Source: UBA927 sp964361785 (GTDB lineage: Bacteria > Patescibacteriota > Microgenomatia > UBA10105 > UBA927). Taken from it: DNA of 39,154 nucleotides. Under the pieces are notes generated by a model that saw only the letters and a program-made list of their open reading frames with translations, searched no databases and was not told where the DNA came from. A program made the translations under genes and the position numbers. Positions 5,252 to 13,043 of this stretch are shown here, in pieces. Position 1 is the stretch's first letter; every line of letters begins with the position of its first letter. Location of the stretch: contig CAYIBX010000010.1 in assembly GCA_964361785.1 (NCBI GenBank), forward strand, positions 1 to 39,154. Direction: 5' to 3'.

Positions 5252-6820
5252 ATGTTTGACGTATTAAAAACTCTCTCAAGTTTGGTAAAACCTCGATTTT
5301 ATAAGGAAGCTCCCACATCTTCCCCTGTTGCATCTAAACCAAGTGATCCGACAAAGCTTGGCAAAAACAAAAAAAGGCACGTTGAAGCACCTGTACAACC
5401 GTCTATAGATTATGATGCCCAACTAAAGCTTGCACAAGCACAGGCCCAAGCCCAAGCGAATGCGCAAGCATTGCAAATTGTACTCGAAGCCAAAGATGAA
5501 GCACTTCGTATTAGGCGCGAAGCTGAAAATTCTATCCATGCGTTAGAGCACACCTTACGTCAGCGAGAAATTGCATCAGACAGAAAAGACGCTGGTCTTG
5601 AAGTACGCGAAAAGCGTGTCGTAGACACGGAAAGTTTGTTAGAAAAAAAGCGTGCTGATTTAGAAGAAAAAAAGATCAGTATATTTGAACGGTTAGAAAA
5701 AGCAGCGCACATGACGCGTGAAGAAGCCAAGAATGAAATTTTAGAAAGACTTAAAGGCGAGTTGGCAGAAGATGTAGCCAAAGAGATACGAGAATCTGAG
5801 GCGGGAGCGAAAGAAGAATCAAAAGCGAAGGCAAAGGAGATATTAGTAGATGCTATGCGACATGGTGCGACGGATTACGTTTCTGAATATACAGTTTCGG
5901 TTATCAAAGTGACGGATGAAGAGGTGAAAGGAAGAATTATCGGCAAGGAAGGCCGAAATATTCGAGCGTTTGAGACTGCCACCGGTGTTGACGTCGATCT
6001 TGACGAACCAGGAGTTATTCGACTTTCCTGTTTTGATCCGGTCAGACGTGAGATTGCCCGCGTGACACTTGAACGACTTCTTCGTGATGGACGAGTACAA
6101 CCGGTTCGCATCGAAGAGCTTATTGTAGAGGTGAAGAAAGAAACAGAACGCATCATGTTTGAAGAGGGACAAAAACTCTGCCATGCGGTGGGCGTATATA
6201 ATTTGCCACCACCACTTATTGCATTACTTGGTCGATTTAAATATCGCTATTCGTATGGTCAAAATATGATTGCCCATACTATGGAAGAAACGAAAATTGG
6301 TATCGCGATAGCGCAGGAGATAGAGGCCGATGTAAACGTTGTGCGTCTTGGGTGTTTACTTCACGACATAGGAAAAATAGTGTCAGAAAAAGAAGGAAAT
6401 CACGTCACGTTAGGTGTTGATTTATTGAAAAAGTATGGTATGCCGCAAAAAGTCATTGACTGTGTCGCTCAGCATCATGAAGACACACCTTTTACCAGTA
6501 GTGAGTCGATGCTTGTCTATATTGCAGACGCAATATCAGGAAGTAGACCGGGTGCGCGATACGAAAACTATGACGAGTATGTCAAAAGACTTAAAGATCT
6601 AGAAACAATTGCCAAATCTCATACAGGCGTCACTGAAGCGTTTGCGTTTCAAGCGGGGCGTGAGATACGAGTAATTGTCGATCCGGGTAAGGTAACGGAC
6701 GCAGAAGCGGTTGCGATGGCCAAAGACATTCGCGACGAAATTAGCAAAAAAGTTATTGTTCCGGGTCAAATTAAAATTACGGTCATCCGCGAGCTGCGCG
6801 CGATAGAAACATATAAATAA
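5252..6820 (+). CDS. rny: Ribonuclease Y, without the usual N-terminal membrane anchor
   Basis: A 522-residue RNase Y, the endoribonuclease that starts mRNA decay in many bacteria. Order of parts: a polar N-terminal stretch; a long coiled coil (about 65-210, with the repetitive AQAQAQAQANAQA segment); a KH domain with GRIIGKEGRN near 226-236; an HD domain with the metal-binding LHDIGK near 369-374 and QHHED near 406; and the C-terminal KVIVPGQIKITVIRE segment. Family members normally begin with a transmembrane helix, and none is visible here from either possible start. ATG 5252 is chosen for its AAAGGAAA site; a TTG at 5222 in frame is less likely. The enzyme may be cytosolic or bound through a partner. 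Confidence 0.95.
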   Translation: MFDVLKTLSSLVKPRFYKEAPTSSPVASKPSDPTKLGKNKKRHVEAPVQPSIDYDAQLKLAQAQAQAQANAQALQIVLEAKDEALRIRREAENSIHALEHTLRQREIASDRKDAGLEVREKRVVDTESLLEKKRADLEEKKISIFERLEKAAHMTREEAKNEILERLKGELAEDVAKEIRESEAGAKEESKAKAKEILVDAMRHGATDYVSEYTVSVIKVTDEEVKGRIIGKEGRNIRAFETATGVDVDLDEPGVIRLSCFDPVRREIARVTLERLLRDGRVQPVRIEELIVEVKKETERIMFEEGQKLCHAVGVYNLPPPLIALLGRFKYRYSYGQNMIAHTMEETKIGIAIAQEIEADVNVVRLGCLLHDIGKIVSEKEGNHVTLGVDLLKKYGMPQKVIDCVAQHHEDTPFTSSESMLVYIADAISGSRPGARYENYDEYVKRLKDLETIAKSHTGVTEAFAFQAGREIRVIVDPGKVTDAEAVAMAKDIRDEISKKVIVPGQIKITVIRELRAIETYK

Positions 6821-6859
6821 AGGTAACTTCTTGTTGCAACAATCCTTTTAAAGTAGCTA

Positions 6860-6900
6860 GTAACAATTAGATTGTTACAGTGCGATGCAGAAAATAATAT
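6860..6900 (+). promoter_or_regulatory. Candidate hup promoter overlapped by a palindrome
   Basis: TTGTTA (6872-6877), a 17-nt spacer and TAATAT (6895-6900) form a plausible promoter. The -35 lies in the right arm of a perfect inverted repeat GTAACAA-N5-TTGTTAC (6860-6878), a possible operator. Another perfect palindrome, TTGTTGCAACAA, lies at 6831-6842. Confidence 0.5.
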
Positions 6901-6906
6901 GTTGAC

Positions 6907-6939
6907 ATGATGCTCCATATTATCTACAGTGCTATTTAG
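6907..6939 (+). CDS. Possible 10-aa leader ORF before hup
   Basis: A 10-codon ORF, MMLHIIYSAI, starting 6 nt after the TAATAT box, with its TAG stop inside the 5' arm of the following terminator hairpin. The layout resembles a leader peptide controlling read-through into hup. No strongly repeated control codon is present, so this is tentative. Confidence 0.3.
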   Translation: MMLHIIYSAI

Positions 6940-6969
6940 AGACTGTCATGACAATCTCTAAGTTTTTTT
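6936..6969 (+). terminator. Intrinsic terminator (or attenuator) between rny and hup
   Basis: The arms TTAGAGA and TCTCTAA, with an inner TGT/ACA extension around CATG, form a long hairpin followed by G and seven T. It can end rny transcription. A candidate hup promoter lies upstream of it and I see no good promoter after it, so it may also attenuate hup. Confidence 0.75.
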
Positions 6970-7012
6970 AGATCGTTGTTATCCTCTGCCCACGAAGGGA
7001 GGTGAAACATAC

Positions 7013-7285
7013 ATGACAAAAGCAGATTTAGTAGAAGTCGTTGCAAAAAAAGCCAATCTTACAGCCAAAGCGGCAAGAGAAGCAGTGGCCGCAGTATTTG
7101 GCGCAGTGACAGACGCCCTGAAGAAAGGCGATAAAGTAGTCGTTACAGGATTTGGTACCTTTATGGTGAGATCCCGTAAAGCACGCGTTGGACGAAACCC
7201 ACAGACTGGGAGTGCTATCAATATTCCAGCACGCAAAACTCCAGGCTTTACCGCAGGGAAAGCATTGAAGAAAGTCGTTCGTTAA
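7013..7285 (+). CDS. hup: DNA-binding protein HU
   Basis: A 90-residue HU/IHF-family nucleoid protein of normal length. The N-terminal helices begin MTKADLVEVVAKKANLT, the beta saddle contains VVVTGFGTFMV, and the DNA-contacting arm has the conserved GRNPQTGSAINIPARK at about 63-78 with the intercalating proline. A strong AGGGAGGTGA ribosome site precedes the start. It is bracketed by two strong intrinsic terminators, so it is transcribed alone. HU rather than IHF is likely from the arm sequence. Confidence 0.96.
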   Translation: MTKADLVEVVAKKANLTAKAAREAVAAVFGAVTDALKKGDKVVVTGFGTFMVRSRKARVGRNPQTGSAINIPARKTPGFTAGKALKKVVR

Positions 7286-7307
7286 CGTATGGACGCTTTT
7301 TTCCATG

Positions 7308-7334
7308 AGAGATCCACACGTGTGGATCTCTTTT
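7308..7334 (+). terminator. hup intrinsic terminator
   Basis: A perfect 24-nt palindrome, AGAGATCCACAC followed by its complement, ends in a short T-run, 22 nt after the hup stop codon. It could work in both directions. Confidence 0.85.
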
Positions 7335-7346
7335 GGTATCATTTAC

Positions 7347-7375
7347 TTGATGTTGACACTATGACTTTGTATACT
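7347..7375 (+). promoter_or_regulatory. Promoter of the LytR_C gene, leaderless type
   Basis: TTGATG (7347-7352), a 17-nt spacer and TATACT (7370-7375) are followed after 7 nt by the ATG at 7383. No ribosome site is present, so the mRNA should begin at or next to the start codon. An overlapping TTGACA at 7353-7358 is an alternative -35. Confidence 0.65.
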
Positions 7376-7382
7376 AGTATAT

Positions 7383-8207
7383 ATGCCACCGAAACCGAAA
7401 CGAAAACGAGCATCATTTAATCAAACAGTGACCGTCAAAGCAGCTCCCCAAGTCAAAGATGTTTCAATTGATGGTGATGAGAAGATCAAAAGTTCCGATG
7501 TGCAGACAAGTCCATCTGTTGGTAGGCAAGTGGTAGAAGTAGTAGAAGAAACTGTTGTACCTGAAGCCATTGAGACTATCAAAAAAGACGCTCAAGAAAT
7601 TGAAGATGCGGTGGAGAATCTGGAAGAAGCAGTAGAAGCAACTCTGCCCGAAGAGAAGGTACGTAATAATAGCAATGAAGAAGTTGTTGAATCGCTTTTT
7701 TCTTCAAAGACTAGTGATGTGAGACCAGAGATTACCGTTGTTGGGAAGAAAGATAAGTCGTTAGCAGTCTGGGTTGGCGCTATGCTTGGGATTGCGGTCG
7801 CGGTTGGCGTCGGACTCGTGTTTTTGGTCAAGGGTCCGAATGGTATTTCTTCAATTGGTGCTAATCCTACTCCTACAGTGGCTCCTCCTTCAGCACCAAC
7901 ACCCACAGTTGCAGTAACCGCTGAACGCAAAGATATTTCTGTGCGCGTGTTAAATGGTGGCGGAGTAGTGGGTGCTGCGTCGGAAATGAAGACGTTTTTA
8001 GAAGATAAAGGCTACACAGTGGTGAGTACGGGCAATACTCCTGAATACACGTATGATTCAACGGTTGTTCAAGTCAAAGAAGGTAAAGAAAGCTTCAAGA
8101 CAATGCTTACCGATGATCTCAAGGTAGATTATACACTGGAATCCTCTGCAGAGTCTGTTGCCTCTGATGCGGCATACGATGCGGTAGTCATCGTTGGTAA
8201 AGAATAA
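7383..8207 (+). CDS. Membrane protein with C-terminal LytR_C domain
   Basis: A 274-residue bitopic protein. A basic N-terminus (PPKPKRKRASF) is followed by a long acidic, low-complexity cytoplasmic region (about 30-115), one transmembrane helix (about 126-148), a Pro/Thr-rich linker with TPTV repeats, and a LytR_C domain (about 180-274) starting ISVRVLNGGGVVGAASEMK. LytR_C domains are found outside the membrane in cell-envelope proteins; here there is no LytR/CpsA/Psr catalytic domain, so an enzymatic role is not supported. It starts from a leaderless promoter and is followed 7 nt later by the HAD gene. Confidence 0.85.
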   Translation: MPPKPKRKRASFNQTVTVKAAPQVKDVSIDGDEKIKSSDVQTSPSVGRQVVEVVEETVVPEAIETIKKDAQEIEDAVENLEEAVEATLPEEKVRNNSNEEVVESLFSSKTSDVRPEITVVGKKDKSLAVWVGAMLGIAVAVGVGLVFLVKGPNGISSIGANPTPTVAPPSAPTPTVAVTAERKDISVRVLNGGGVVGAASEMKTFLEDKGYTVVSTGNTPEYTYDSTVVQVKEGKESFKTMLTDDLKVDYTLESSAESVASDAAYDAVVIVGKE

Positions 8208-8214
8208 ATCCGTC

Positions 8215-8964
8215 ATGAAGTACAAAGCGATTTTTCTCGATGTCGATGGTACCACGGTTGTTCATGGATTAGAGAATCTTCCCACAGATCGTGTGACAAA
8301 AGCGATTATTTCCTGTCGTACGTTAGGTGTCAACGTGTGCCTTGCGACTTCTCGCACTTTATCTTCTGTGCGTCGCATTATCGATCATTTGAATCTTTTT
8401 GGGTATCATGTCATCTCAAGTGGTGCGCAGATATACGATGGAAAGTCAAAAAAGATTATTATAGAAAAAAGTATTCCCACTCATGCGATAGAATTAATCT
8501 ATCACGTCGCGAAAAAATATAACGCATCGGTCAAATTCTTTGATGGAGAGAAAGATTCACAGTTTGATGGTGTGCATATTCCCAAAAAAGTTGTTGGTGC
8601 GTATTTTCCAGAAATAGAGCCACAAGTGCTTGAGAAAATTAATGATGAGTTAGAATCTGTCGAGGGCATCGCTCTTCATCGGATGGAATCGTGGAAATCA
8701 CATTATGAATGTTTGGATATTACACAGAAAGAGGTGTCCAAACTTCATGGGATCGTTGATGTAGTTAAGTTATTGAATATCGACAGGAAAGATGTGATCG
8801 GTGTCGGCGACGGGTACAATGACTTTCCCCTTCTATTAGCTTGTGGATTAAAAATTGCGATGGGAAATGCCGTGCCGGAGCTTAAAGCTATCGCCGACTT
8901 CGTCGCCCCCAGTGTTGATGAAGACGGTGTAGCCACTGTAATCGAAAAATTTATCCTCTCGTAG
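8215..8964 (+). CDS. HAD-superfamily hydrolase, Cof type
   Basis: A 249-residue HAD phosphatase. Motif I is DVDGTT at 9-14, with the nucleophile and acid/base aspartates Asp9 and Asp11. Motif IV is GVGDGYNDFPLL at about 196-207. The cap domain between them is of the C2 type seen in Cof/YidA and sugar-phosphate phosphatases. The substrate cannot be read from the sequence. ATG 8215 follows the stop of the LytR_C gene by 7 nt; a TTG at 8194 would overlap that gene and adds only polar residues. Confidence 0.9.
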   Translation: MKYKAIFLDVDGTTVVHGLENLPTDRVTKAIISCRTLGVNVCLATSRTLSSVRRIIDHLNLFGYHVISSGAQIYDGKSKKIIIEKSIPTHAIELIYHVAKKYNASVKFFDGEKDSQFDGVHIPKKVVGAYFPEIEPQVLEKINDELESVEGIALHRMESWKSHYECLDITQKEVSKLHGIVDVVKLLNIDRKDVIGVGDGYNDFPLLLACGLKIAMGNAVPELKAIADFVAPSVDEDGVATVIEKFILS

Positions 8965-8997
8965 TTCCCTTACTTCCCTTACATCCCTAATTTCCCC
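8965..8997 (+). repeat. Short tandem pyrimidine repeat
   Basis: Two exact copies of TTCCCTTAC and further degenerate copies fill the space between the HAD gene and the miaB -10 box. They replace the expected -35 region of miaB. No function is known. Confidence 0.6.
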
Positions 8998-9012
8998 TAT
9001 AATCTCTTCACC

Positions 9013-10161
9013 ATGAAATACTTTATCAAAACCTTCGGTTGTGCGGCCAATGAAGCGGATAGTGAGCGGGTCGCAGCGCTTTATACGTCTCGTGGATATA
9101 CTGCATCCAAAACTATGAAGGGGGCAGATGATGTCATCATCAACACCTGCATGATTCGCGCCGCAGCAGAGCATCGGGTCTATGGCTTGGTGCACAATTT
9201 ATCGTTAGAAAAAAAGAAAGGCAGGAAAGTCAAAATAGTAGTCACTGGTTGTATGGTCGGTATGGCCGCACGGGAAAAAACAGGGAAGATGCTCTCCCTC
9301 CTTCACAAGAAAATGCCGAGTGTCGATGAATTTTTGCCTATTGAAGAAGTAGGATTTGATTTTGCCCCCATCCGTACTACGGGAAGCCGAGCACTCGTTC
9401 CTATTACCAACGGATGCAATAATTTCTGTACGTTTTGTGTCGTGCCGTTTACCAGAGGCCGAGAAATGAGTAGACCGTTTGAAGATATCATCGCAGAGTG
9501 CAAAGAATTAGTAGCAGAAGGAAAAACATACGTAACACTCGTCGGGCAAAACGTTAATTCCTATGGAGCAGATTTGAAAAATGAATATAATGGAAAAAAA
9601 ATTAAACCTGTCTATGTAAAACATTTGGGTCGTTTACGCATACCAACGTTGTTTCCATTATTGCTTACCGAAATTGCAAAACTTGATGGTATTGAAATGA
9701 TAGATTTTATTTCGAGTAATCCGTGGGATTTTTCTGATGAACTTATTGATGTCATAGCAACGAACCCAAAAATATCTAGGCATTTACATTTACCTGTTCA
9801 AGCTGGAGACAATGAGGTGCTTTCTCGCATGAATAGATGGTATACCAAAGAAGAGTATCTAACTTTAGTAAAGACTTTGAAGAAAAAAATTCCAAATATC
9901 ACAATTGGAACGGATATTATAGTAGGGTTTCCAGGAGAAACCGTAGAACAATTTGAAGAAACGGTGCAGCTTGCAAAAGAAGTGGGCTTTACAAAAGCGT
10001 ATGTGGCGATGTATTCCGATCGTCCTATGACCGCTGCGCACAAAGTATATACTGATGACGTTTCTCATGAAGAAAAAAAAAGACGATGGCAAATTCTAGA
10101 AGAGCTAATAAATACAACAAACCTGCGTCAGGGTACATATACGCTTGCAAAACAAAAATGA
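9013..10161 (+). CDS. miaB: MiaB-type tRNA methylthiotransferase lacking TRAM domain
   Basis: A 382-residue radical-SAM methylthiotransferase. The N-terminal domain carries the auxiliary Fe-S cysteines Cys10, Cys46 and Cys80. The radical-SAM motif is CNNFCTFC (Cys135, Cys139, Cys142). GQNVNSYG and LPVQAGDNEVLSRMNR are typical of MiaB, which makes 2-methylthio-N6-isopentenyladenosine at position 37 of tRNA. The usual C-terminal TRAM RNA-binding domain (about 60-70 residues) is missing: the protein ends shortly after the radical-SAM barrel. The next gene, miaA, makes its substrate modification and overlaps by 4 nt. A TATAAT box ends 9 nt before the ATG, with no ribosome site, so the mRNA is probably leaderless. 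Confidence 0.92.
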   Translation: MKYFIKTFGCAANEADSERVAALYTSRGYTASKTMKGADDVIINTCMIRAAAEHRVYGLVHNLSLEKKKGRKVKIVVTGCMVGMAAREKTGKMLSLLHKKMPSVDEFLPIEEVGFDFAPIRTTGSRALVPITNGCNNFCTFCVVPFTRGREMSRPFEDIIAECKELVAEGKTYVTLVGQNVNSYGADLKNEYNGKKIKPVYVKHLGRLRIPTLFPLLLTEIAKLDGIEMIDFISSNPWDFSDELIDVIATNPKISRHLHLPVQAGDNEVLSRMNRWYTKEEYLTLVKTLKKKIPNITIGTDIIVGFPGETVEQFEETVQLAKEVGFTKAYVAMYSDRPMTAAHKVYTDDVSHEEKKRRWQILEELINTTNLRQGTYTLAKQK

Positions 10162-11054
10162 TGCAAAAACTTCTCGTTATAGGTGGGGCAACAGCGACGG
10201 GGAAAACCGAAATTGCCGTACATTTGGCCAAACTGTTTGGTGGAGAACTGGTGAGTGCGGACTCAAGACAAGTCTATAAAGGCATGGATATAGGAACAGG
10301 AAAAGATTTGTCAGAGGTAGCAGATATTCCATTGTGGATGATTGATGTGGTTGCCCCTGATGAAGAGTTTAGCGTTAGTCATTATGCAAGGCTTGCAAAA
10401 TCTGCAATTACAGATATCAGAAAAAGAAAAAAACTTCCTATCGTTGTTGGTGGAACAGGGTTGTATATTCAATCGTTGACACACGGGTTTGATACCATTG
10501 ATATTCCTCCAAACAAAAAACTTCGTGAAAAACTAAAAGATGCTTCTGTGCGACAGCTTCAGGGTATGATCGATCGATCAGTTCTAGACACGATGAATGA
10601 GTCCGATAAAAATAATCCGCGTCGTCTTATCCGAAAGATTGAAATTATTGCTCATACCACAAAGTCCCGCATTGTAGAAGATCAAGATGTTTTATTTATT
10701 GGTCTGACCGCTCCCATGGAAGAGTTGTATCGGCGTATTGATGCACGAGTGGAAAAACGAGTGACACAAGGTATTAAGGATGAAATACAAACATTGTTGC
10801 GTAAGGGATATTCGTGGGATTTACCCTCTATGAATACATTAGGATATAAACAGTGGAAAGACGCATTTTCAGATGAGGAAGCTATAATACGCTGGAAATA
10901 TGATGAACATGCATATGCCCGTAGACAGATAACATGGTTTCGTAAAGAAAAAAATATAGTCTGGTTTGACATCCATCCATCCAATAGTTTCGCAGCAATA
11001 GAGAAATTGGTGAGGGAATGGTATACTAAAAAATACTATGATAACGAAAGTTGA
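10158..11054 (+). CDS. miaA: tRNA dimethylallyltransferase MiaA
   Basis: A 298-residue isopentenyltransferase that adds a dimethylallyl group to A37 of tRNAs reading UNN codons. The P-loop GGATATGKT is at 9-17, the DSRQVYKGMDIGTGK motif at about 36-50, VVGGTGLYIQSL in the middle, and RQITWFRKE in the C-terminal part. The ATG at 10158 overlaps the miaB stop in an ATGA junction; the open frame reaches further upstream inside miaB, but those residues are not MiaA-like. Together miaA and miaB cover both steps of ms2i6A37 synthesis. Confidence 0.96.
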   Translation: MMQKLLVIGGATATGKTEIAVHLAKLFGGELVSADSRQVYKGMDIGTGKDLSEVADIPLWMIDVVAPDEEFSVSHYARLAKSAITDIRKRKKLPIVVGGTGLYIQSLTHGFDTIDIPPNKKLREKLKDASVRQLQGMIDRSVLDTMNESDKNNPRRLIRKIEIIAHTTKSRIVEDQDVLFIGLTAPMEELYRRIDARVEKRVTQGIKDEIQTLLRKGYSWDLPSMNTLGYKQWKDAFSDEEAIIRWKYDEHAYARRQITWFRKEKNIVWFDIHPSNSFAAIEKLVREWYTKKYYDNES

Positions 11055-12018
11055 AATTTCACATAAGACAATCGTTTTTACCCTACTTTTACTAGCGTCT
11101 ATTTGGTTTATATTGCAAATTGGTGATCTTTTGCTTCTCTTGTTTATTTCTTTTATTCTTATGTCCGGTCTCCGGCCTTTGGTAGATGGTCTTGAAAGGA
11201 AGAGAGTGCCTCGAATTATCGCTATACTTTTGATATACGTCGTTGTTTTCGGTTTTCTCGGGGGTGCTCTAGCTGGTATCGTACCGGCGCTTGGGACACA
11301 GTCAGGAAATTTTGTGAAAGAGTTACCACTGTTTATCAATCGTACATTCCCAGCATATTCTATAGACTTTCAGAGTATTTTGGGACAAATTGCACCCGTG
11401 GGCGAGAATCTTTTGAAGTTTACCGTCAATCTTTTTTCCAATATTATCGCAATCCTCACGCTTTTGACGTTTACGTTTTATTTTCTTCTTGAACGCAAAC
11501 ATCTTCAAGATATGCTCGTTGGACTTCTCGGTGCAGGGTTGGGGACACATGTATTTGGTATTACGACGAGAGTGGAGAAACGATTAAGTGCGTGGGTGTT
11601 GGGGCAATTGGTGCTCATGCTTTTTATCGGGAGCATTGTGTATATTGGATTATTTTTTCTTGGGATTGAATTTGCTATTCCGTTGGCAGTGCTTGCAGGG
11701 CTTCTTGAAATGGTTCCGACGGTCGGACCGATCCTTTCTGCCATTCCCGCGATACTGGTCGCGTTTTCTCACTCACCGGTGCTGGCATTGAGCGTGCTCG
11801 CGTTATATATCGTAGTGCAACAAGTCGAAAATAACATTCTCGTGCCGCTTATCATGAAAAGAAGTGTCGGATTATCACCAGTGCTTACAATCCTTGCTCT
11901 TATGATTGGTGGGAGATTTGCGGGGATTGCGGGAGCGATTCTTGCGGTGCCAATACTTCTCACTATTCAGGAGATAATTGTGTCTGGACCAAATGCTTCA
12001 GAGACCAAGGATAAATGA
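11038..12018 (+). CDS. AI-2E family transporter (PerM/YdiK-like)
   Basis: A 326-residue polytopic membrane protein of the AI-2E/PerM (UPF0118) family. About seven hydrophobic segments are visible, with the family motif LEMVPTVGPILSAIPA (about 221-236) and VVQQVENNILVPLIMKR (about 260-276). Members are linked to autoinducer export or sodium/proton exchange; the substrate here is unknown. It overlaps miaA by 17 nt, so it is translated from the same mRNA. It ends 3 nt before the 3' end of the convergent rnpB. Confidence 0.88.
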   Translation: MITKVEISHKTIVFTLLLLASIWFILQIGDLLLLLFISFILMSGLRPLVDGLERKRVPRIIAILLIYVVVFGFLGGALAGIVPALGTQSGNFVKELPLFINRTFPAYSIDFQSILGQIAPVGENLLKFTVNLFSNIIAILTLLTFTFYFLLERKHLQDMLVGLLGAGLGTHVFGITTRVEKRLSAWVLGQLVLMLFIGSIVYIGLFFLGIEFAIPLAVLAGLLEMVPTVGPILSAIPAILVAFSHSPVLALSVLALYIVVQQVENNILVPLIMKRSVGLSPVLTILALMIGGRFAGIAGAILAVPILLTIQEIIVSGPNASETKDK

Positions 12019-12021
12019 AGC

Positions 12022-12377
12022 GCACTTTGGGAACCTCATAAGCCAGATTCTGTTTTAGCTCTCATTTCTCTAATGCCCGCATGCTTTGATCCTCCCGAAT
12101 GCGTGGTAATAACGGATCGGTCGTCGGTTGCAGCAGGTGGGATTGCCAACGTTTCACCCATCTTCCTTAGCCGTCAGGCTTTAGGCTGATGATCGTCTCT
12201 GTGGCTCTCTCATCCTGTCGATTCAGGAATCGTCTCACGACCGCTTTCGCTGTCGGAGCACCCGACCTTACGGCGTTCCGCTTACACGGAATCCCTTGCA
12301 TTCTGCTGTCTGGACTTTCCTCCCACGATGCCGATTTTCGTCGGGCATCGGGGCGAGAGTTCGAGTTCCCAAAGTGC
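12022..12377 (-). ncRNA. rnpB: RNase P RNA
   Basis: The catalytic RNA of RNase P, which trims the 5' ends of tRNAs. The termini form a perfect 13-bp P1 stem (GCACTTTGGGAAC with its complement, at 12365-12377 and 12022-12034). The universal core GAGGAAAGTCC lies just after P1-P3 (about 12313-12323), and the 3' core ACAGAATCTGGCTTAT is near the end. The size of about 356 nt fits a bacterial RNA. A TAGAAT box lies 7 nt before the 5' end. Its 3' end abuts the PerM-like gene on the other strand. Confidence 0.95.
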
Positions 12378-12400
12378 AACGATTATTCTACCACAACAAA

Positions 12401-12425
12401 CCCCTCCCGCAAAAGGCGGGAGGGG
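12401..12425 (-). terminator. GC-rich hairpin, likely terminator for the DUF5679 unit
   Basis: A perfect 10-bp stem (CCCCTCCCGC/GCGGGAGGGG) around a 5-nt loop sits between the DUF5679 gene and the rnpB promoter. On the minus strand it is followed by TTTGTTGT, so it can end the upstream transcript. The plus side has GATTTTGAT. Confidence 0.6.
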
Positions 12426-12461
12426 GATTTTGATAAAACGTCTTAACAAAATGGGTTACAG

Positions 12462-12602
12462 TTAGCCACCGATTTTGTACATACCGGTTCCGCAGACTGG
12501 GCATTTGCCTTTCATCGCGGGTTTACCATTTTTCATGGTAACTTTTACTGCACTCGGGTCTTCGCGCTTTGCGCGACATTTTACACAATACATTGATGCC
12601 AT
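12462..12602 (-). CDS. DUF5679 small zinc-ribbon protein
   Basis: A 46-residue protein with two CxxC pairs: YCVKCR near the N-terminus and CPVCGTGMYKIG at the C-terminus, linked by VTMKNGKPAMKG. This is the DUF5679 pattern, a single zinc ribbon of unknown function common in CPR genomes; it resembles zinc ribbons of ribosomal proteins and topoisomerases. A strong AAAGGAGGTGA site precedes the ATG. The gene lies downstream of a small tail-anchored protein gene on the same strand. Confidence 0.9.
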   Translation of the reverse strand: MASMYCVKCRAKREDPSAVKVTMKNGKPAMKGKCPVCGTGMYKIGG

Positions 12603-12624
12603 AGTAATATTTCACCTCCTTTCA

Positions 12625-12650
12625 TCCACCGTAGCCTTGGCGTAGGTGGA
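12625..12650. repeat. 26-nt perfect palindromic element
   Basis: The arms TCCACC/GGTGGA and GCC/GGC are separated by GTA on both sides, with a TT centre, giving a symmetric hairpin. It lies in the spacer just upstream of the DUF5679 ribosome site. Its arrangement recalls the hairpin elements in gltX and mutY, though the sequence differs. Confidence 0.6.
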
Positions 12651-12662
12651 CTTCAAGCTTCG

Positions 12663-12926
12663 TTATGTTAGGTACCGTGAGAGGAGCAGTTCAATGCCAA
12701 GTATGATGGTTACGAGTATCACGGTTTTCACAATATCTGTTTTTACTGCCCGTTCATCATGGATAAGCATTGATTGCGCAGACCGTGTTGGTGCGTAGGT
12801 AAATGAAGGAAGCGTTTGTATTAAAGGCGATTGTAACGGGCTAGAAGTAATCGAATGGACGATCGGAGAGAATGTGTGTCGATGAGCTGCAGCTTTAAGT
12901 TTTTGTTTCTTTGTTTTTTTTGGCAT
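12663..12926 (-). CDS. Small protein with C-terminal transmembrane helix, unknown function
   Basis: An 87-residue protein I do not recognise. It starts MPKKTKKQKLKAAAHRH, a very basic segment, continues with a Ser/Pro/Thr-rich middle (SPIVHSITSSPLQSPLIQT), and ends with one hydrophobic helix, VKTVILVTIILGIELLLS, close to the C-terminus. This suggests a tail-anchored or bitopic membrane protein with a basic cytoplasmic head. A longer open frame begins 12 codons earlier; the MPKK start is chosen because the extra residues overlap a TTGACA-containing promoter region. No ribosome site is clear for either start. Confidence 0.6.
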   Translation of the reverse strand: MPKKTKKQKLKAAAHRHTFSPIVHSITSSPLQSPLIQTLPSFTYAPTRSAQSMLIHDERAVKTDIVKTVILVTIILGIELLLSRYLT

Positions 12927-13002
12927 ATATGGTTTGTGGGCTTGAGCGTAGCATAGCTTCATTTACATTGTCAAATAGTAACATCTTAAACGGTCGCAAG
13001 GG

Positions 13003-13035
13003 TTGACAAAAGTTATTGAGCAATCGTACTATAAT
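13003..13035 (+). promoter_or_regulatory. Promoter of the DUF4446-DUF3048 operon
   Basis: TTGACA at 13003-13008 and TACTAT at 13027-13032 (18-nt spacing), or the overlapping perfect TATAAT at 13030-13035 used with a weaker -35. TATAAT ends 8 nt before the ATG at 13044, again a leaderless layout. Confidence 0.6.
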
Positions 13036-13043
13036 GAATACGA

